Shown in pieces: positions 26,360 to 39,400 of a stretch of DNA of 64,000 bases. Below the pieces are notes generated by a model. That model was not told where the DNA came from. It made no database searches and saw only the letters and a program-made list of their open reading frames with translations. The number at the start of each line of letters is the position of its first letter. The first letter of the stretch is position 1. Source of the stretch: Haliclona indistincta (Eukaryota; Porifera; Demospongiae; Haplosclerida; Chalinidae); contig OZ024791.1 in NCBI GenBank assembly GCA_964017065.1, positions 1,393,586 through 1,457,585 of the forward strand, given 5' to 3'. A program made the position numbers and the translations under genes.

Positions 26360-27997
26360 GTGTGTGTGTGTGTTCAGATAAAATTGTTTTACCATTCTGC
26401 CATCTTGTCTGGCTGGAGAGAGCAAACATATCGCATTGATCTCTAGTTATACCATACTGTGCTCCTAGCTTCTCAGCTGTGAGAGCCATTGGCATCTTGA
26501 CATGGCTGTCATTCAATGAAGACCAAAGAGTGTCCTCCATCTGGGGAGATGGAGGGAGGGAAGGATGGATGAATGGAGAAATAGAGAGAGAAAAGAGCAT
26601 AGAGGAAGTGATGAAGAAAGAATAGGAGTGTGGAAGGAAAGAAGAGTAATACAGAACAGCATTGTATGTAGTGTTTGAAGGAAGTCTTCTACACATGAAG
26701 TTAGGTAGTCAATGAACACAGCTCGTTCATAACATGCATTCCAGGTAGCTGACACTAGAACACCTTAGACAACAACTGTTCTAGAACCTCTGGCAAGCTT
26801 TATTCACAGTACATATGCTGCACTTTCATCATTACCTTCAAGTCTTGTCCGAATGCCGTCCCCCAGCGAGCGTTCCTGACAGCATACGGTGCTTGACTCA
26901 TGTTCTCTGCCCCTCCAGTGAGCACTACACTGCTCTCACCCAGCTGTATCTCCTGTAGTAGCAACAACAATACTAACTTAGTGATAGATCCAGCAAAAGA
27001 ATCAGACCTACAATTATGGTCAAAAATATAGGAAGCAGGTTTTCACACAAGAAATTATTTTTTTGGGAACATTTCCTGTGTATGGAAGTTGGATAACCGT
27101 ATGTCTCTGAAAATTTGAAATGTTAAGCCGCTCTCTGAATTTAGTTTGAGACCTTCTAGGGTATTTGGGCACCGAAGCGGCTGAACACTATAAAGACAAA
27201 TTTAACTTTCTGGCAATGATTCTAGAGGGAAATGGAGTAGGCTGGGGAAATCCAGGCACTGCACCAAACCCTGGAATGAGTAGGGATTCAATCAGAGGTG
27301 CTTCACCGTGCTTGGGTCATGCGTTAGTAGTAATAACGGTAAGTAATAATTATAAATAATTGCACAACCCTGCTTATTTTTACATGTACAAAGTCTAGTT
27401 AGCAAAAGCTCATCAATACACCAAAAATTTTCCCAATAATGATTTCGACTTACTGCTACCACCACCGGCAACAAAATAAATTTCGTAGATTTTCTTCTGC
27501 ACACTCTAAGCAAATTTTCTGCGCCATGCAACAGCTGCAGTACTACCAGAGAATGAGCATGCATCAGTTAGGAGGCACGTAACCTCATTGGTTCCTATGA
27601 GAGAGAGAGAGAGAAGAGAGAGCACTCACATGAGCAGCATTGACTATGGACTGGAAACCAGAGCCACACAATCTGTTGACCGTGAGTGCAGGAGTACCCA
27701 CTTGAACACCACACTTGAGACCAACATGGCGAGCAAGGAAACCAGCATCAGCTGACGTCTGTGATAAAAGACACAAATAAGCTCCGCCCTCTCCTGCCCT
27801 ATCTAATCTACCTGCTGGACGTTTCCTATTACCACAGAGTCGACAGCTTCTACCGGTACTTTGCCCGCCTCCAGTGCTCCCGAGCCAGCTACCACGGCTA
27901 GTTCCGTGGCTGTCCATCCACGCAGCTTCCCTCCAAACGTCCCAAAAGGTGTGCGCTTTGCAGCAACAACAAACACTCCACGAGTACAAGCAGCCAT
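24388..27997 (-). CDS. ACAA2: Mitochondrial 3-ketoacyl-CoA thiolase, complete, 7 exons, 397 aa
   Basis: Last step of mitochondrial fatty-acid beta-oxidation: thiolytic cleavage of 3-ketoacyl-CoA to acetyl-CoA. Minus-strand exons: 27997-27812, 27758-27630, 26952-26836, 26540-26393, 25832-25660, 25231-25031, 24627-24388; all GT-AG, phases agree, 398 codons, equal to the usual length of the family. The N-terminus [18 protein letters not shown] matches ACAA2, whose N-terminal signal is not cleaved. The acylated Cys is in [10 protein letters not shown] (about residue 93), the catalytic His in [11 protein letters not shown], and the second Cys in [22 protein letters not shown] and [10 protein letters not shown] are also typical. 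No damage seen. Intron 4 contains a SINE. The gene is divergent from the RhoGAP gene across a short promoter. Confidence 0.97.
25935..26325 (+). mobile_element. tRNA-derived SINE, full-length copy
   Basis: The head is tRNA-like: TGGTTCAACTGGTAGAG resembles box A, and GGTTCGAATCC at 25995-26005 is a perfect box B; an anticodon-type stem CTGGG/CCCAG encloses TTTATGA. An A-rich spacer and a 270-base body follow (ACGGGTACCTGGTCTTGTAC ... GGCAGTGGGAGGCA ... CGGCACATCGTACCTG). The same body occurs at 33657-33946. (TG)n runs flank both ends. It lies in ACAA2 intron 4. The acceptor stem does not pair well, so it is not a working tRNA gene. Confidence 0.8.
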
Positions 27998-28079
27998 ACT
28001 TTGACCGTATGTTCGGAAGTTCTAATTAACCGGAAACAGCCAGTTGTTTTCTTCCGGTTGAGTCTGATCATCTGTTTTG
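27998..28079. promoter_or_regulatory. Short divergent promoter, ACAA2 / RhoGAP
   Basis: Fewer than 100 bases separate the ACAA2 ATG from the probable 5' exon of the RhoGAP gene (about 28080-28168, donor ACGTAAG|GTGAGCC). Both leaders must overlap the same control region, with CCGGAA-type ETS-like words (ACCGGAAACAGCC, CTTCCGGTTG) in opposite orientations at about 28030 and 28053. Confidence 0.5.
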
Positions 28080-30348
28080 CGACAATCGACGCTACTCAGT
28101 TTGCGAGGATGTCTACAGCCTAGGATCGCCGAGACGACTTGTAACTTGCAGCAGAACTAGACGTAAGGTGAGCCTTAGCCTGCATGTATGTTGCGTGTTT
28201 GTGTGAGAGAGGAAAGACCGTGGAGTAGATGCAGCAACGCCCGGGTGAGCGAGCGAGTGATTGATTGCTGTACATAGCTAGCTAAGTTGCAAAACAGATG
28301 GTTTTGGGAGGGATTACAGCCGCAGTATCATATTGTGCTAGTCCAACACTGCGTATACCGGCTAATATCATCTTGTGCAGGGTTCTGCAGAGCTGCAGTG
28401 TTAGAAAATAGATTCAGCCTGTTGTCAGGTTGCTAAATGCTTATACATACATGCATAATAGCTGTAGTTAATTTCTGCATGGTCCAATGTGCTAAAATTA
28501 CCATTATAGTGGAGTTATGTCAGGTATCCAGGGCTACTCTTGATTGCTGCATGCCTTTTTAGACAAACTTCCACAGCGGTGCTTTAATGAATGCTGGCTA
28601 GCCTATAGTAGCTCTAATAACTCCACATGTGATCACTATGTATATGGTGCTGCACAGAACCTTTACTGCACTATGATAAGTGAGCTTTGTATAATAGATT
28701 ATGTGTCTCTTTAGAGCAATGGCTGTGTTTGCGACACTGCATGCAACCGATGCATATTGAGTCCACCTTGCGAAGTGCAACTGGTGTCTAGTAGTACAGG
28801 AGTCATATCGGTTGAGTAAAAAAGCGACAAAGAGCCCGAATAGTCAAGGTTGTATGAGCATTATCGGTTGATGACAATAGATGCCATATCAGCATTATTC
28901 AAGGGTTTTTACTGAAAGGATATGGTGCAGCGTTAATTTTCAGCATTTTGGTTTATGTGTAGTCTTGTTAGCGATGATTATTAATTAGAAGTGCAGACTG
29001 TCTGCACAGACTTGCACCATCATGTCACACTCATGGACACCTTCTAGCCGAGGGAAGGTACCTAGCTTGATGCAGCAGTTGACAAAAGAGTTGCAAATTG
29101 AGCAATTAGGTAATCAGTCTTTTGTGACCGAGATTGGTATAGTGTCCATTGCATCGAGTTAGAAGTGCTTCTGAGCTTTAAAGAACTTCTGTGAAAAGAG
29201 CTTCAATCTGAGCTTAGAAGTGCTTCTACTGATAGAGCTTCGATCAACGCAAGTGTGCTCTATCATTTGAGAAAATATTTTTAATCTGAGCTTAGTAGTG
29301 CTTCTTCTGATAGAGCTTAGATCAACGCAAGTGTGCTCTGCCATTGGGTAGCATGATCGTACACAATAGTTGACTAACGGTTGGCTCATGATTTGTCTTG
29401 TGTGTACATGTTTGTGTATGGAAAGTTGCTGTAATATCATGTAGAAAGAGAACGCTGTGTGTAGTTGAAACTCCTCTCAACATGTGTTATCGTTGTGCAT
29501 ATTATGAGCTCAATGTTGTGTATTTGTACACAGAATTCTTGTGCATGCATAGTATCTCGTTTTGCTAATGTAACAATCTTGACAAGAGACAACTCACTGC
29601 TCACTGCATGCCTTGGTATCATAGCATTAGCGATGTATGCAGAGATATTATGTAGTGGGAAGGTTTGCTTACACAACTTACTCCCATACATTTTAATAGC
29701 AGTTTGTCATCCAATGAGAATGTTTGTCATTCTTGTTATTGTGACGAGTAGATGTTATCTTAGAGCGAAGGACACCCCTCTGAGATGCTCATTTAATAGC
29801 TATTTGCTGCCATTGAGGACACCTGATCACTGCTTGGTGTAGACACATGTAAAGAGACCGTCCACTTTGCTGTTTTTAAGGCTTCTGGTGCCAAAGTGGT
29901 GGGAGTACTGTCTCTTCCATTTTTGGTCATATGGAACTTGATCAATCGTAACATTTAACACACATCACTGAGGCTACCTAAAATATTGCAGTCTTGACTA
30001 CCTTTCAGTTGATGTGTAGAGGCGGTTGTGTTTGGTAACTAGTTGTTACAGTGTTGATGAGATCTGTGTGTATTGTCCATACTCACTGTTGTAGATTCCT
30101 CTAGTAGCGACCACAAATAGTGCTGCTATACCAACTTTGGAGTTTAGTAACAACACTGATTGCTGCAATAGATATGCCTATCTTGTGCGCATGATTTGGC
30201 TTCTCGTTGTAAAGCCATAATTATCTCTTGCATGAGTGCAAATTAGGAGAGAGTGTGAGCATGTGTGTGTGTGTGCTTTTTCCAATCCAACACTGCTAGT
30301 ACAGTAGTGTATCACCTTATAATGGACCTTTCTCTAGTATAGCTAGAT
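28080..30348 (+). other. 5' UTR exon and first intron of the RhoGAP gene
   Basis: A non-coding exon (about 28080-28168) ends at a good donor. The next acceptor is near 30340 (TTTCTCTAG). In between, a ~92-bp unit is tandemly duplicated at about 29205-29345 (GATAGAGCTT(C/A)GATCAACGCAAGTG). Otherwise I see nothing. Confidence 0.5.
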
Positions 30349-33059
30349 ATGGAATCAAATGAGCAGAGCCGTGCAGCACATGAAGGCAGTGCTTCACCTG
30401 CACATCTATCTCCATCACCACCTCCTGCTACCAGCGCTGATGTAGTCACTCCAACTAAAGGTAATGCTGCATATACACATCACTTGCATGCCTTAACTGA
30501 TCGCTGCAGGCTCACCATCAAGACCCACTCGACCTCCACCTCCTAAATTCTCAACAAACAAACAACCCGATAACCGTCCTCCTCCGCGGCCTCTACGACC
30601 ATCCGCCAAGTCTCTCTCTCTTCCTCGTGGAATGAGACCAGCTGCAGCTGAGACTGCACGAGCTAGAGCAGCCAAGAGACGCTCAGTGGATGATTCCAAT
30701 ATGAACCCTAATCCTCGTACCTTAACCAGACCGTTCTCGTTTCCTGGGTTTGATACAGAGGAAAAAGAAAAGCCTCGTCAACTGGTACAGTTAGATCAGT
30801 TGGTAAAGGAGGCTAGTAAACCAGCCAGACCTAGGCAGCCTTCTGATATTAATCGACCTCGTAAACCTTCTGATTCACGAGACAGCCCCGAGAAAGCATC
30901 GCCTACTGATCCACCAGCTAACAAACCTGCTTCTCCTTCAAATCCTCCTCAGGAAAATTTAAAAATTGAACCTACTAGCAATAGTACATCTGCTAGAACT
31001 CCACCGGCTAGCAAGCCTCCATCTCGACCACCACGCCCTTTCCCTCCTCCAACATCGGCACAACTAACTGCTCGTGTTGCGAAGAAACGACCTCCTCCAG
31101 TACTAGTGAATAAAGCTGGTGAACAGGGTGGAGCAAAACCAACGCAAAGCATCACAGTGATAGACACAAGAAGCAATGATCAGGAATCGGCAGACCAGGC
31201 TAAACCCTCGTCTACAGCACCTTCTCTCAACTCTCCTACTCCTAGTTCTCCTCCTGTCCCACCGTCACCCTCTCGCTCTACTCCACCCACTGCCCCTCCC
31301 ACAGATACTACCGAATTATCGAAACAAGAAAACCAACCTCTCGCTTCATCTAAGGACAAACCACTAAATCTTCCTCTAGACGAACAACCGAAAACCACTG
31401 AATCTTCTCCCATGAAGACAAGTTCTAGTGCATCTGCTGTTCCACATATAGTTGAAGCTGATTGTGACACAGAGAAAATGACTAAAGAAGCACAGGAAAT
31501 TGCGACGGAAGAAAAGGACACATTGTCTCCAATGACCGAGCAGTCATCGCCACAATCTAAAGGAAGACGGTTGCTCAATTCGATGAAGAAGAGCTTACGG
31601 TTGGGAGGCGGTCGTCAAAGACACTCCTCTGCTCCGGGCAGGTCTAAAACGATAACATCGTCACCTAAAGCAATGCATCGTTCCTTCACTACACGAGATA
31701 GTAGCTCGAGTACACGTGTCACTAAGGTCTACGACCAAACAGTGTATCCAGGTAAAGTATTATGCATTGGATGAAAATAAGGTTGATTGTACTATGTCTT
31801 CTCTAGATACTCTACCACAAGGAGTGGTGCATCCTCTGGTAGTGCAATGTGTAGCATACCTCAACAGAGAACATATCCTCAAGGAGGAAGGTCTGTTTCG
31901 TATTCCAGGAGATTTAGCAGCCATCAAGAGAATCAGACATCACTTCATAGCAGGTATGGTTAGAACATGATCATTTGTGTGTGTCATAAACAAGTACTGT
32001 TGTATTTATTGTGTGCAGGAGACGAGGTTGATCTGATAGGAGATGTGTTTGACCCTCACACTGTGGCTGGTCTACTAAAGCTCCACTTCAGAGAAATGAG
32101 AGTGTCTCTAATTGCCAGAGGACAGACTATGGCAGAGGCTGTTCAAGCTGTGCAGAAGAGACAAGTAATGTACTATACTACATTGTGACTTTACTATCTT
32201 GTGTTGTGCGTAGGTGAGTAACTTTCGCGAGATAGTGCAGAACTTGGACTCGAGTCACATACTGACTCTTAGGATGTTGGCAGAGCTATTGTGCAAGGTT
32301 AGTACTACAGTAACTTGGGCACTGTTTGGTACTCAACTGCACATAGCATGAACTATTGGGTTGATTGGTCATGCAGCTGAGTGGCTGCCCACTGAAACCA
32401 GGTCTATTTTAGCTCAATTATATTTTCTGCTTCCGTCAAAACAATCTACTAGTGTTGTTTTAAATTTAAGCTGTGAAACATATTTATGATGTTCAGTCCA
32501 AGTCAACTATCTACTAGCTTTGAGCCAATGTTAGTTAGTGTACGAGTGAGCTATGTTAGTCATTGTGTTGCAGCCTAGTCTGGTAGTAGCTTCTCATGCC
32601 GACAGATGATGCTGAGTCGATAAGAGTCGATAGTTGATGCAGAGTCGATTAGTAGGTCAATAATGACCTACCAATTTGATTTCATAGCACTGGGGTCTAC
32701 TACAAATGGTTAGGTGGTGTAACTAAGTGGCTACTCACATACAGTATATTTACTGCCTGTCATGAAACTGATTCCTTCTTCCTCTCACTCTCTCTCCCAT
32801 CTTCCCCGGCCTGTCCTCTCCCTCACTCTCTCTCTCTCCCATCTTCTCCGGCCTGTCCTCTCCCTCTCTCCCATCTTCTCCGGCCTGTCCTCTCCTTCCC
32901 TCACTCTAGATCTCTAGCTACTCAGATATCAATCACATGACTAGTGGTACATTAGCCACTTCATGTGGTCCATCAATATTCCCATATCTACCACCGTCCA
33001 ACGCTAATGCCATTGTCAAATTTCTCATCGATCATTGTAATGAAATTTTTTTAGATTAG
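30349..33059 (+). CDS. RhoGAP-domain protein with long proline-rich N-terminus, 626 aa
   Basis: Exons: 30349-30460, 30510-31751, 31807-31953, 32019-32164, 32214-32297, 32910-33059; phases agree, 627 codons. Residues 1-450 are disordered: repeated PPP/RPP/KPPSRP motifs (SH3 ligands) and a basic patch GRRLLNSMKKSLRLGGGRQR that could bind acidic lipids. Residues about 452-626 form the RhoGAP domain: PQGVVHPLVVQCVAYLN, the arginine finger in EEGLFRIPG, FDPHTVAGLLKLHFREM with the conserved Lys/Arg pair, then a C-terminal helix ending FLIDHCNEIFLD. This domain speeds GTP hydrolysis on Rho/Rac/Cdc42. The start is the first in-frame ATG after the acceptor. The last intron has a CT-rich repeated tract (CATCTTCTCCGGCCTGTCC, three copies) at its 3' end. 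Family member not assignable by eye. Confidence 0.9.
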
Positions 33060-33439
33060 CTACAAAATTGACACTATTATCAAATTTTTATTGCAAAACA
33101 GTTTTATTTTTAAAACAGTTGTAGGAAAAATTAATGTTTGTAAAATAGTCCATTTTGTGCAATATAGGACAGATTTTCATTGCGTGTTCCATGTATTATT
33201 TTACTCACCTTCTAAAAATGTGAGTAGTCACAAAAATAATTATAAACACTTTAAATTGCTGAACTTGAAGATTGATTTATAGTACTGTCGTAATTTCATA
33301 GTATGTGCAACATTTTTTGGGTTAATCTGCAAATTTTTTAGGTTACATACAAAACAAACATTTAATACAAAAATTATAAACAATTTGAAAAAAATATTGT
33401 ACAAAAATACATAATTTCATAATTATTTCATACTTACAG
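33060..33439. other. AT-rich intergenic between convergent genes
   Basis: Very AT-rich 3' flanks (TTTTTAAAACAG, AATATTGTACAAAAATAC). No ORF of interest. Confidence 0.4.
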
Positions 33440-36400
33440 TTAGTCTAGAAGGTTATATGGACCATACTTATAGTGTTTGTACAAGAAGGAGCCAACAATG
33501 ACTACAACCGCTGACACTACCGTGAATCCAACCACAAGACCAACAATGACATATACCTGCAGAAAACAAGAGGAGCAAGTTGTGAGCGAGTGTGTGTGTG
33601 TGACAGTGCGCTCGTTCAACAAGCAAGTGTGCTAGGGTTCGACGTGACAATAGAAAAATGTCATCATAATTTCAATCCAGCCTACCCATTTGTCAAACGG
33701 GTACCTGGTCTTGTACTGGGGAGCAAAGCACACTGGCTGTGTCTCATCATCCACTAATGGTAGTCGTGGGACTCCAGGTGCCCAAACCACACCCACCGGC
33801 AGTGGGAGGCACAGTTGATAGCTCCTATGAGCCTCTTGCCCGGGCTCCAGGAGTCGCCGGCACATCGTACCTGGTTAGTGCACAGATGCGCTGGGCTGTC
33901 CAGCAACACATGACCTAGCTTGTTGAAAGGCAGCGAAAGGTTTGATGTGTGTGGAGCTCATGTGTGATGTATAGAGTATCAAACAGCTTGTGCTGTACTA
34001 GACCAGATCATTAACTGATACAAGCAAAGGTCAACACAGATAACTTCAGTAAACACAAGTTAGTCACGAGTGCCTCATTTTCAGTTCAAACAAGCTGGTC
34101 AATGTGTAGAGAAATTATACTACCATCATAAAAGAGAAGACCATGATATCTTATAGACATTGGTTTCTGGTTTGTATACAGTTCGTAATTTTGCGAAATC
34201 AGTCATGTACATCTTAACCAGATGGACCAATTGTGCATTGTATAACTAACCAGATTATTGTCCTCGGACTCCTGATTACACGAAGTTGACATTGCTACAG
34301 AGAGAGAGAGAGATAAGTAAAATGCACACCGGTCATTGGACACCGGTCATTGGCACCGGTCATTGGACACAGGTCATTGGACACCGGTCATTGGCACCGG
34401 TCATTGGACACAGGTCATTGGACACCGGTCATTAGACACCGGTCACTGGACACCGGTCATTAGACACAGGTCATTGGGCACCGGTCATTAGACACAGGTC
34501 ATTGGGCACCGGTCACTGGGCAAAAGTGCTCAACGAATCACTAAATTAAGCAACACTTAGGGAGGTCAGCTCTAAGAAGATGCATTGAGTCTCAGGAGCT
34601 CTTAGTCAAGCTCATAAATATAGTAGCATGCATACAAAGTATGACTCGTGCTTGTTTCACCTGGTACTTCAACTCCCTCTAGGAAAGCCTGCACTTTAAT
34701 ACGCTCCATGACCAGCACGGATGTCACAGTTGTGTACAGACTCTCATATCCATTACACGTCAACTTTCCTGTATAAGTTAATGTGTCTATTAATATATTA
34801 TTATAACAGTATATAGTAAATACATTAGGTACTTGTCAATTGTTCGACAACAGTGCATTGATAAAAACATAAACAGTCAACTGCTTATAAAATACATCGC
34901 TTGTTCGTGCGTGCGTCAGTACAGTCACGTCCTTCGAGACGCTCTCCATAATGAATGGTGTTCAGTTGCTGGTAACTTGGCTGTCTATTCTGTGCTGTAC
35001 TTCAGGACAACCTGTGTACTGGGTTGCCCCAGAGACTGCTTCTTGTCCCAGTAATACTACCTGTCACAGGTTATCGTCCTATACAGCTCAGCCTAGCAAG
35101 TACTTCACCAACAACAGCGTGTTCAAGTTTCTCAAAGGGAGACACGTATTGCAAACAAGTGAACACGTGTTGATATCTGGAGTCAAAAACATCACTTTTC
35201 AAGGCACGGGTGACTTTGAGATAGTGAGCCAGAGTGGCTTCTCTGGTGAGCAGTCAAGTTCCATCATTACATGTATGACTAGGCACGATGGTAGCCTGCA
35301 CTTTGTCAATTGCTCTAATGTTAATGTAAACCGGTTAACCGTACATAGTTGTGGTGGTAGTACAACACAAGTCAACTACACCGATGCAGCTGCCTTGGTG
35401 TTCAACCACGTCCTTGGTCTCAATATTGATCAAATTACGATCTCAGATAGCATGCAATATGGACTGAGCGCTGTCTATTCATCAAACATCTCGATCACCA
35501 GGTCATGGTTTCACGACAACGCTGAAGAAAAGCAACTGAACGAAATAACCGTAGACACGATACGTGGCGGAGGTGGCGTGCTTATCGAGACAAGAAATAT
35601 CGCCTCCCTCACAGATTCGATAAACTTTATAACTATTGAGCACGTCAATGTGACTCACGGTAATTCAACTGGATTGGGAATTATTGTACAGCAAACTGAC
35701 TACATAGTTAACTTGACCATCGCTTATGTTCGAGCAGACAGCAATCGCGGCTCAAACATAGCAGTTAGCGTAATGACGAACCAATACAGAATTAATATAT
35801 CGTCAGTTGTTAGTCGAAATGCTAATAAACAGTGCTCGAAAGGACCAACAAATTTGAAAGTAAATGGAGCTGGATTCATCTTTAAGCAAATCGAAGACAA
35901 GAGCAATGGCGTCATCCAAGGCACATTAAGCATCATAGACAGTCTATTCCTATCAAATAGCGCAAACATTGGAGGAGGCATGCTGCTTTACTTCGCAGAG
36001 AATACGTCATCAGTTGTAACCATCCAATCGTGTAGACTGACAGGCAACGAAGCGTCTCAAGCAGCTGGCTTATACTTGCTGCAACAAAGAGCCTTTCACC
36101 AAGTCAAGCAGCCAGTCATCCACATCACCAATCTCACCATATCTGAGAGTGTCTCCATTTTCGATACTAGCGCTTTCACCATTAACTTTGTCAGTAACAT
36201 TTCGTTGACAAATATCAACATCAGCGACAACAACTGCACTGGTCTACTGACAGTAAATTCTCAAGTATTTCTTTACGGATTTGAAAATTCTCTCAACAAC
36301 NNNNNNNNNNNNNNNNNNNNNNNNNNNNNNNNNNNNNNNNNNNNNNNNNNNNNNNNNNNNNNNNNNNNNNNNNNNNNNNNNNNNNNNNNNNNNNNNNNNN

Positions 36401-39400
36401 NNNNNNNNNNNNNNNNNNNNNNNNNNNNNNNNNNNNNNNNNNNNNNNNNNNNNNNNNNNNNNNNNNNNNNNNNNNNNNNNNNNNNNNNNNNNNNNNNNNN
36501 AATCGAGAGAAGAAATGATAGGGAGTGAATGAGCATGGGAGCTAGGAATATGTTGCTCACAATAATCCAGAACTGAGATTGGTTGCTGCTGTCAAGATAC
36601 GATCTCTTGAACTGGTGTGTTGTGTTGCCCTTTGCGTGAGGATCACCACACCCTAGGAACTCGTCGACATAACGACTATATGTAACATTGAGGTCCTTTG
36701 ATGTGAAATTCTTCTTTATAAAAGCAGAAGTAGCTGAAGATCGAGAAAATAGTATTATAACACAGAAAGAATTACGAAGATACTCACTGAAATTCACGGA
36801 TAGCTTTTCTATTTGAAGGAACATGCAGTCTGAATGCAATACTCTGATCTGAGAGACGCCCCGACTCGGTGGTGAAGGAGTGGGCGTGGGGGTTAATGAC
36901 ATGGTCTCTGTTTCCAAACTACATTAAAAAAGAGAAAACTTGATCAAGTACATGCACTAGGCACATCACGCTATTGGACTGATTCAGGAAGCTTGTGTAG
37001 CGCCAGCAAGACTAGTACTACGGTCTCATGTTGTTGACTGTATGTTTTAACCCTGAACATGAATTGTATTGTTTTGTACGTCATGAGTAAACCTGTATAT
37101 CTGAATCTGTACTTTTGCTAAGAATCAGTCTTTGCTGCTGTGCAGCCCTGAACAGTACATTTTGTCACGCGTTACATTGGCGTAGTCGGCAGGATTGCTG
37201 AACTTCGTGACAGCTAGGGCTGCTACTTTGCCGAGCGAACTGAGCTTCCGCCTCTTTGGTACCGACCGTCATCTGGTGTTCCTCTCCGTCCGGCTGTCCA
37301 GGAGCCCCGACGCCCTAGGTTGGCCGTGGGGACAGAGTCCAGCAGCTGGATTGGTGGGAGCGCCTTTAGTACTGGAGTTGAAAGTGCCCTTGTTAAGGGC
37401 TCACAAAGGCGAGTGTTCGGTCTTCATTATAGTTTTGTTTTTCCTTTTTTTTGTCCTATTCTTTAGCCTGCTCAGTGCTACATTGCCGCATGATGGCTGT
37501 TCGCCCTCTCGTACTACCCGAGCCGTTCTCTGGAGATGGCAGTTGGTCTCAATGGGAGTCACACTTCGAGGACGTGGCAGCGGTCAACAGTTGGGAAGAA
37601 GCAGCCAAGTTGTTGTGGTTGAGAGTGCGACTGACTGGAAGAGCGCGTACAGCTTATCAACGGTTCTCGGAAGAAACGAAGACGAGCTACGAACGTTCTA
37701 TGAAGGGGCTCAAGAAAAGATTCGAGCCGGATTCGAAGAAAGAACTCTATTTGGCTGAATTGCAAGCTCGCTGTAAGCAACGCAATGAGGGTTGGCCTGA
37801 ATTTGCCGAGGATATTCGTCTACTAGCTGATAGTGCGTATCCCAATCTTCCGGACGATGCAAGGGAGCAAATTTCTCTAACTCATTTCCTGGGGCAAATT
37901 ACTAATCCTCACATCGCTTTCAGCGTGAAGCAGAGTCGTCCTAAGAACTTGGATGAGGCTGTTACTGCTACTCTCGAAATGGAATCGTATGCTACCCCAA
38001 GTATGTCGAAGGTGCGACAGAATGTTGGAACAGCCCCGGTGAATCAACTATCCTCTGCGGACGAGACCACACCACCGGCTGTTGAGGGAGGCCCCACAGA
38101 GCAAATTTCCATGGCTTCTGTAGGACAAGATGGTACCCGTCTAGTCTCGCTTATGGAGAGCATTGTCAACCGGATGGATAAGCTGGAGACCCGACTTGAC
38201 AGGGAGCGTGGTAATTCAGGACGCCCAGCACGCCGAGTTCAAGGGACTAATCAGGAACCCAGATCACCCGTTATCTGTCATCGCTGTGGCCGTGAGGGGC
38301 ATTATGCACGTGGATGCGCATCTCGAAGACAGCAACAGCAGCAACAGGGAAACTAGATACCCTCCGCGTCACGGGTCAAGCGCGTGAGGGTGATGTTAAA
38401 ACTGAGACCCACATAAAGTGTACTAATTCTGATGCTATTACTGTGTTCCCTATTAATCCTGTAGCAGCGTACTATATTTCGGGTGTTGTCAATGGAATCT
38501 CAGTCGATTTTGTCTTGGACACTGGAGCTGCAGTTTGTCTGCTGAGAAAAGATGTCTGGGATAGTGCAAACACAAAAAATTGTCCTCTTCAACCTTGGAA
38601 CGGAAGCAAGTTGATCAGCGTGGACGGTTCTCCAGTTCAATTTCTGGGAGTAGCAAAGCTGAGTATTGCTATTCAAGAGGTCAAGGTTCAGCAGGAGGTA
38701 ATTGTTGTAGAAAATTTATCCGCAATGGGTATACTCGGGCTTGACTTTTTAGACTACAATCATGGTAGTGTTGATACTGGTAACCGAGTACTGCGTCTTC
38801 CTAACCTCCGGGTGGAAATTCCACTTAAACGTACCTCACGTGAATCGCCATTGCAGCCCACAGATGCTAGGATAACTGTTGCTTTGCAGCATACTGTTGT
38901 GATTCCTCCTCTTAGTGAGCTTGAAGTCATGGCAACTGTGTCAGAATCAGACCTGTCCGATGACCAGTGGCTGGTGGAGTCGTTGAGCACCAGAGGGGCG
39001 GTCATTGCTGCTAGAGCGATTGTGTCTCCGGTTTCTGGATGCTGCCCTGTTCGGTTGTTAAACCCTAGATCAGAGGAAATTATGTTGACGTCTGGCTACA
39101 AAGTGGCTCAATTGCAACCTATATCAGGCGTAGAAATATTGGACAGTGTTCCAATCAATCAGGTGTCTCTTTCCTCCCCTCAGGAACCCTCTATTGAGAA
39201 GCAGAATCTGCTTTGGGGACTAGTGCAAAAGTGTGGCAATGAGGTCACAGATGATCAACGGACACAGTTATACCATCTTCTCTTGGAGTTTGCAGATGTC
39301 TTTGCTGTGAATGCGGCAGATTTTGGTCGTACGGACATTGCACGACACGAGATTGATACTGGGGATGCCCGTCCCATTCGCCAACCTCCACGTAGAACAC

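Noticed and set aside
29159..29842. ORFs on both strands near a duplicated 92-bp unit
   Set aside because: Located in the first intron of the RhoGAP gene, no domain, apparent repeats come from the duplication.
36273..36532. ORFs spanning the N run
   Set aside because: Artefact of translating Ns; only the parts outside the gap are meaningful.
37451..37489. Upstream extension of Gag from a TTG codon
   Set aside because: TTG is not a likely eukaryotic start; the double ATG at 37490 fits better.
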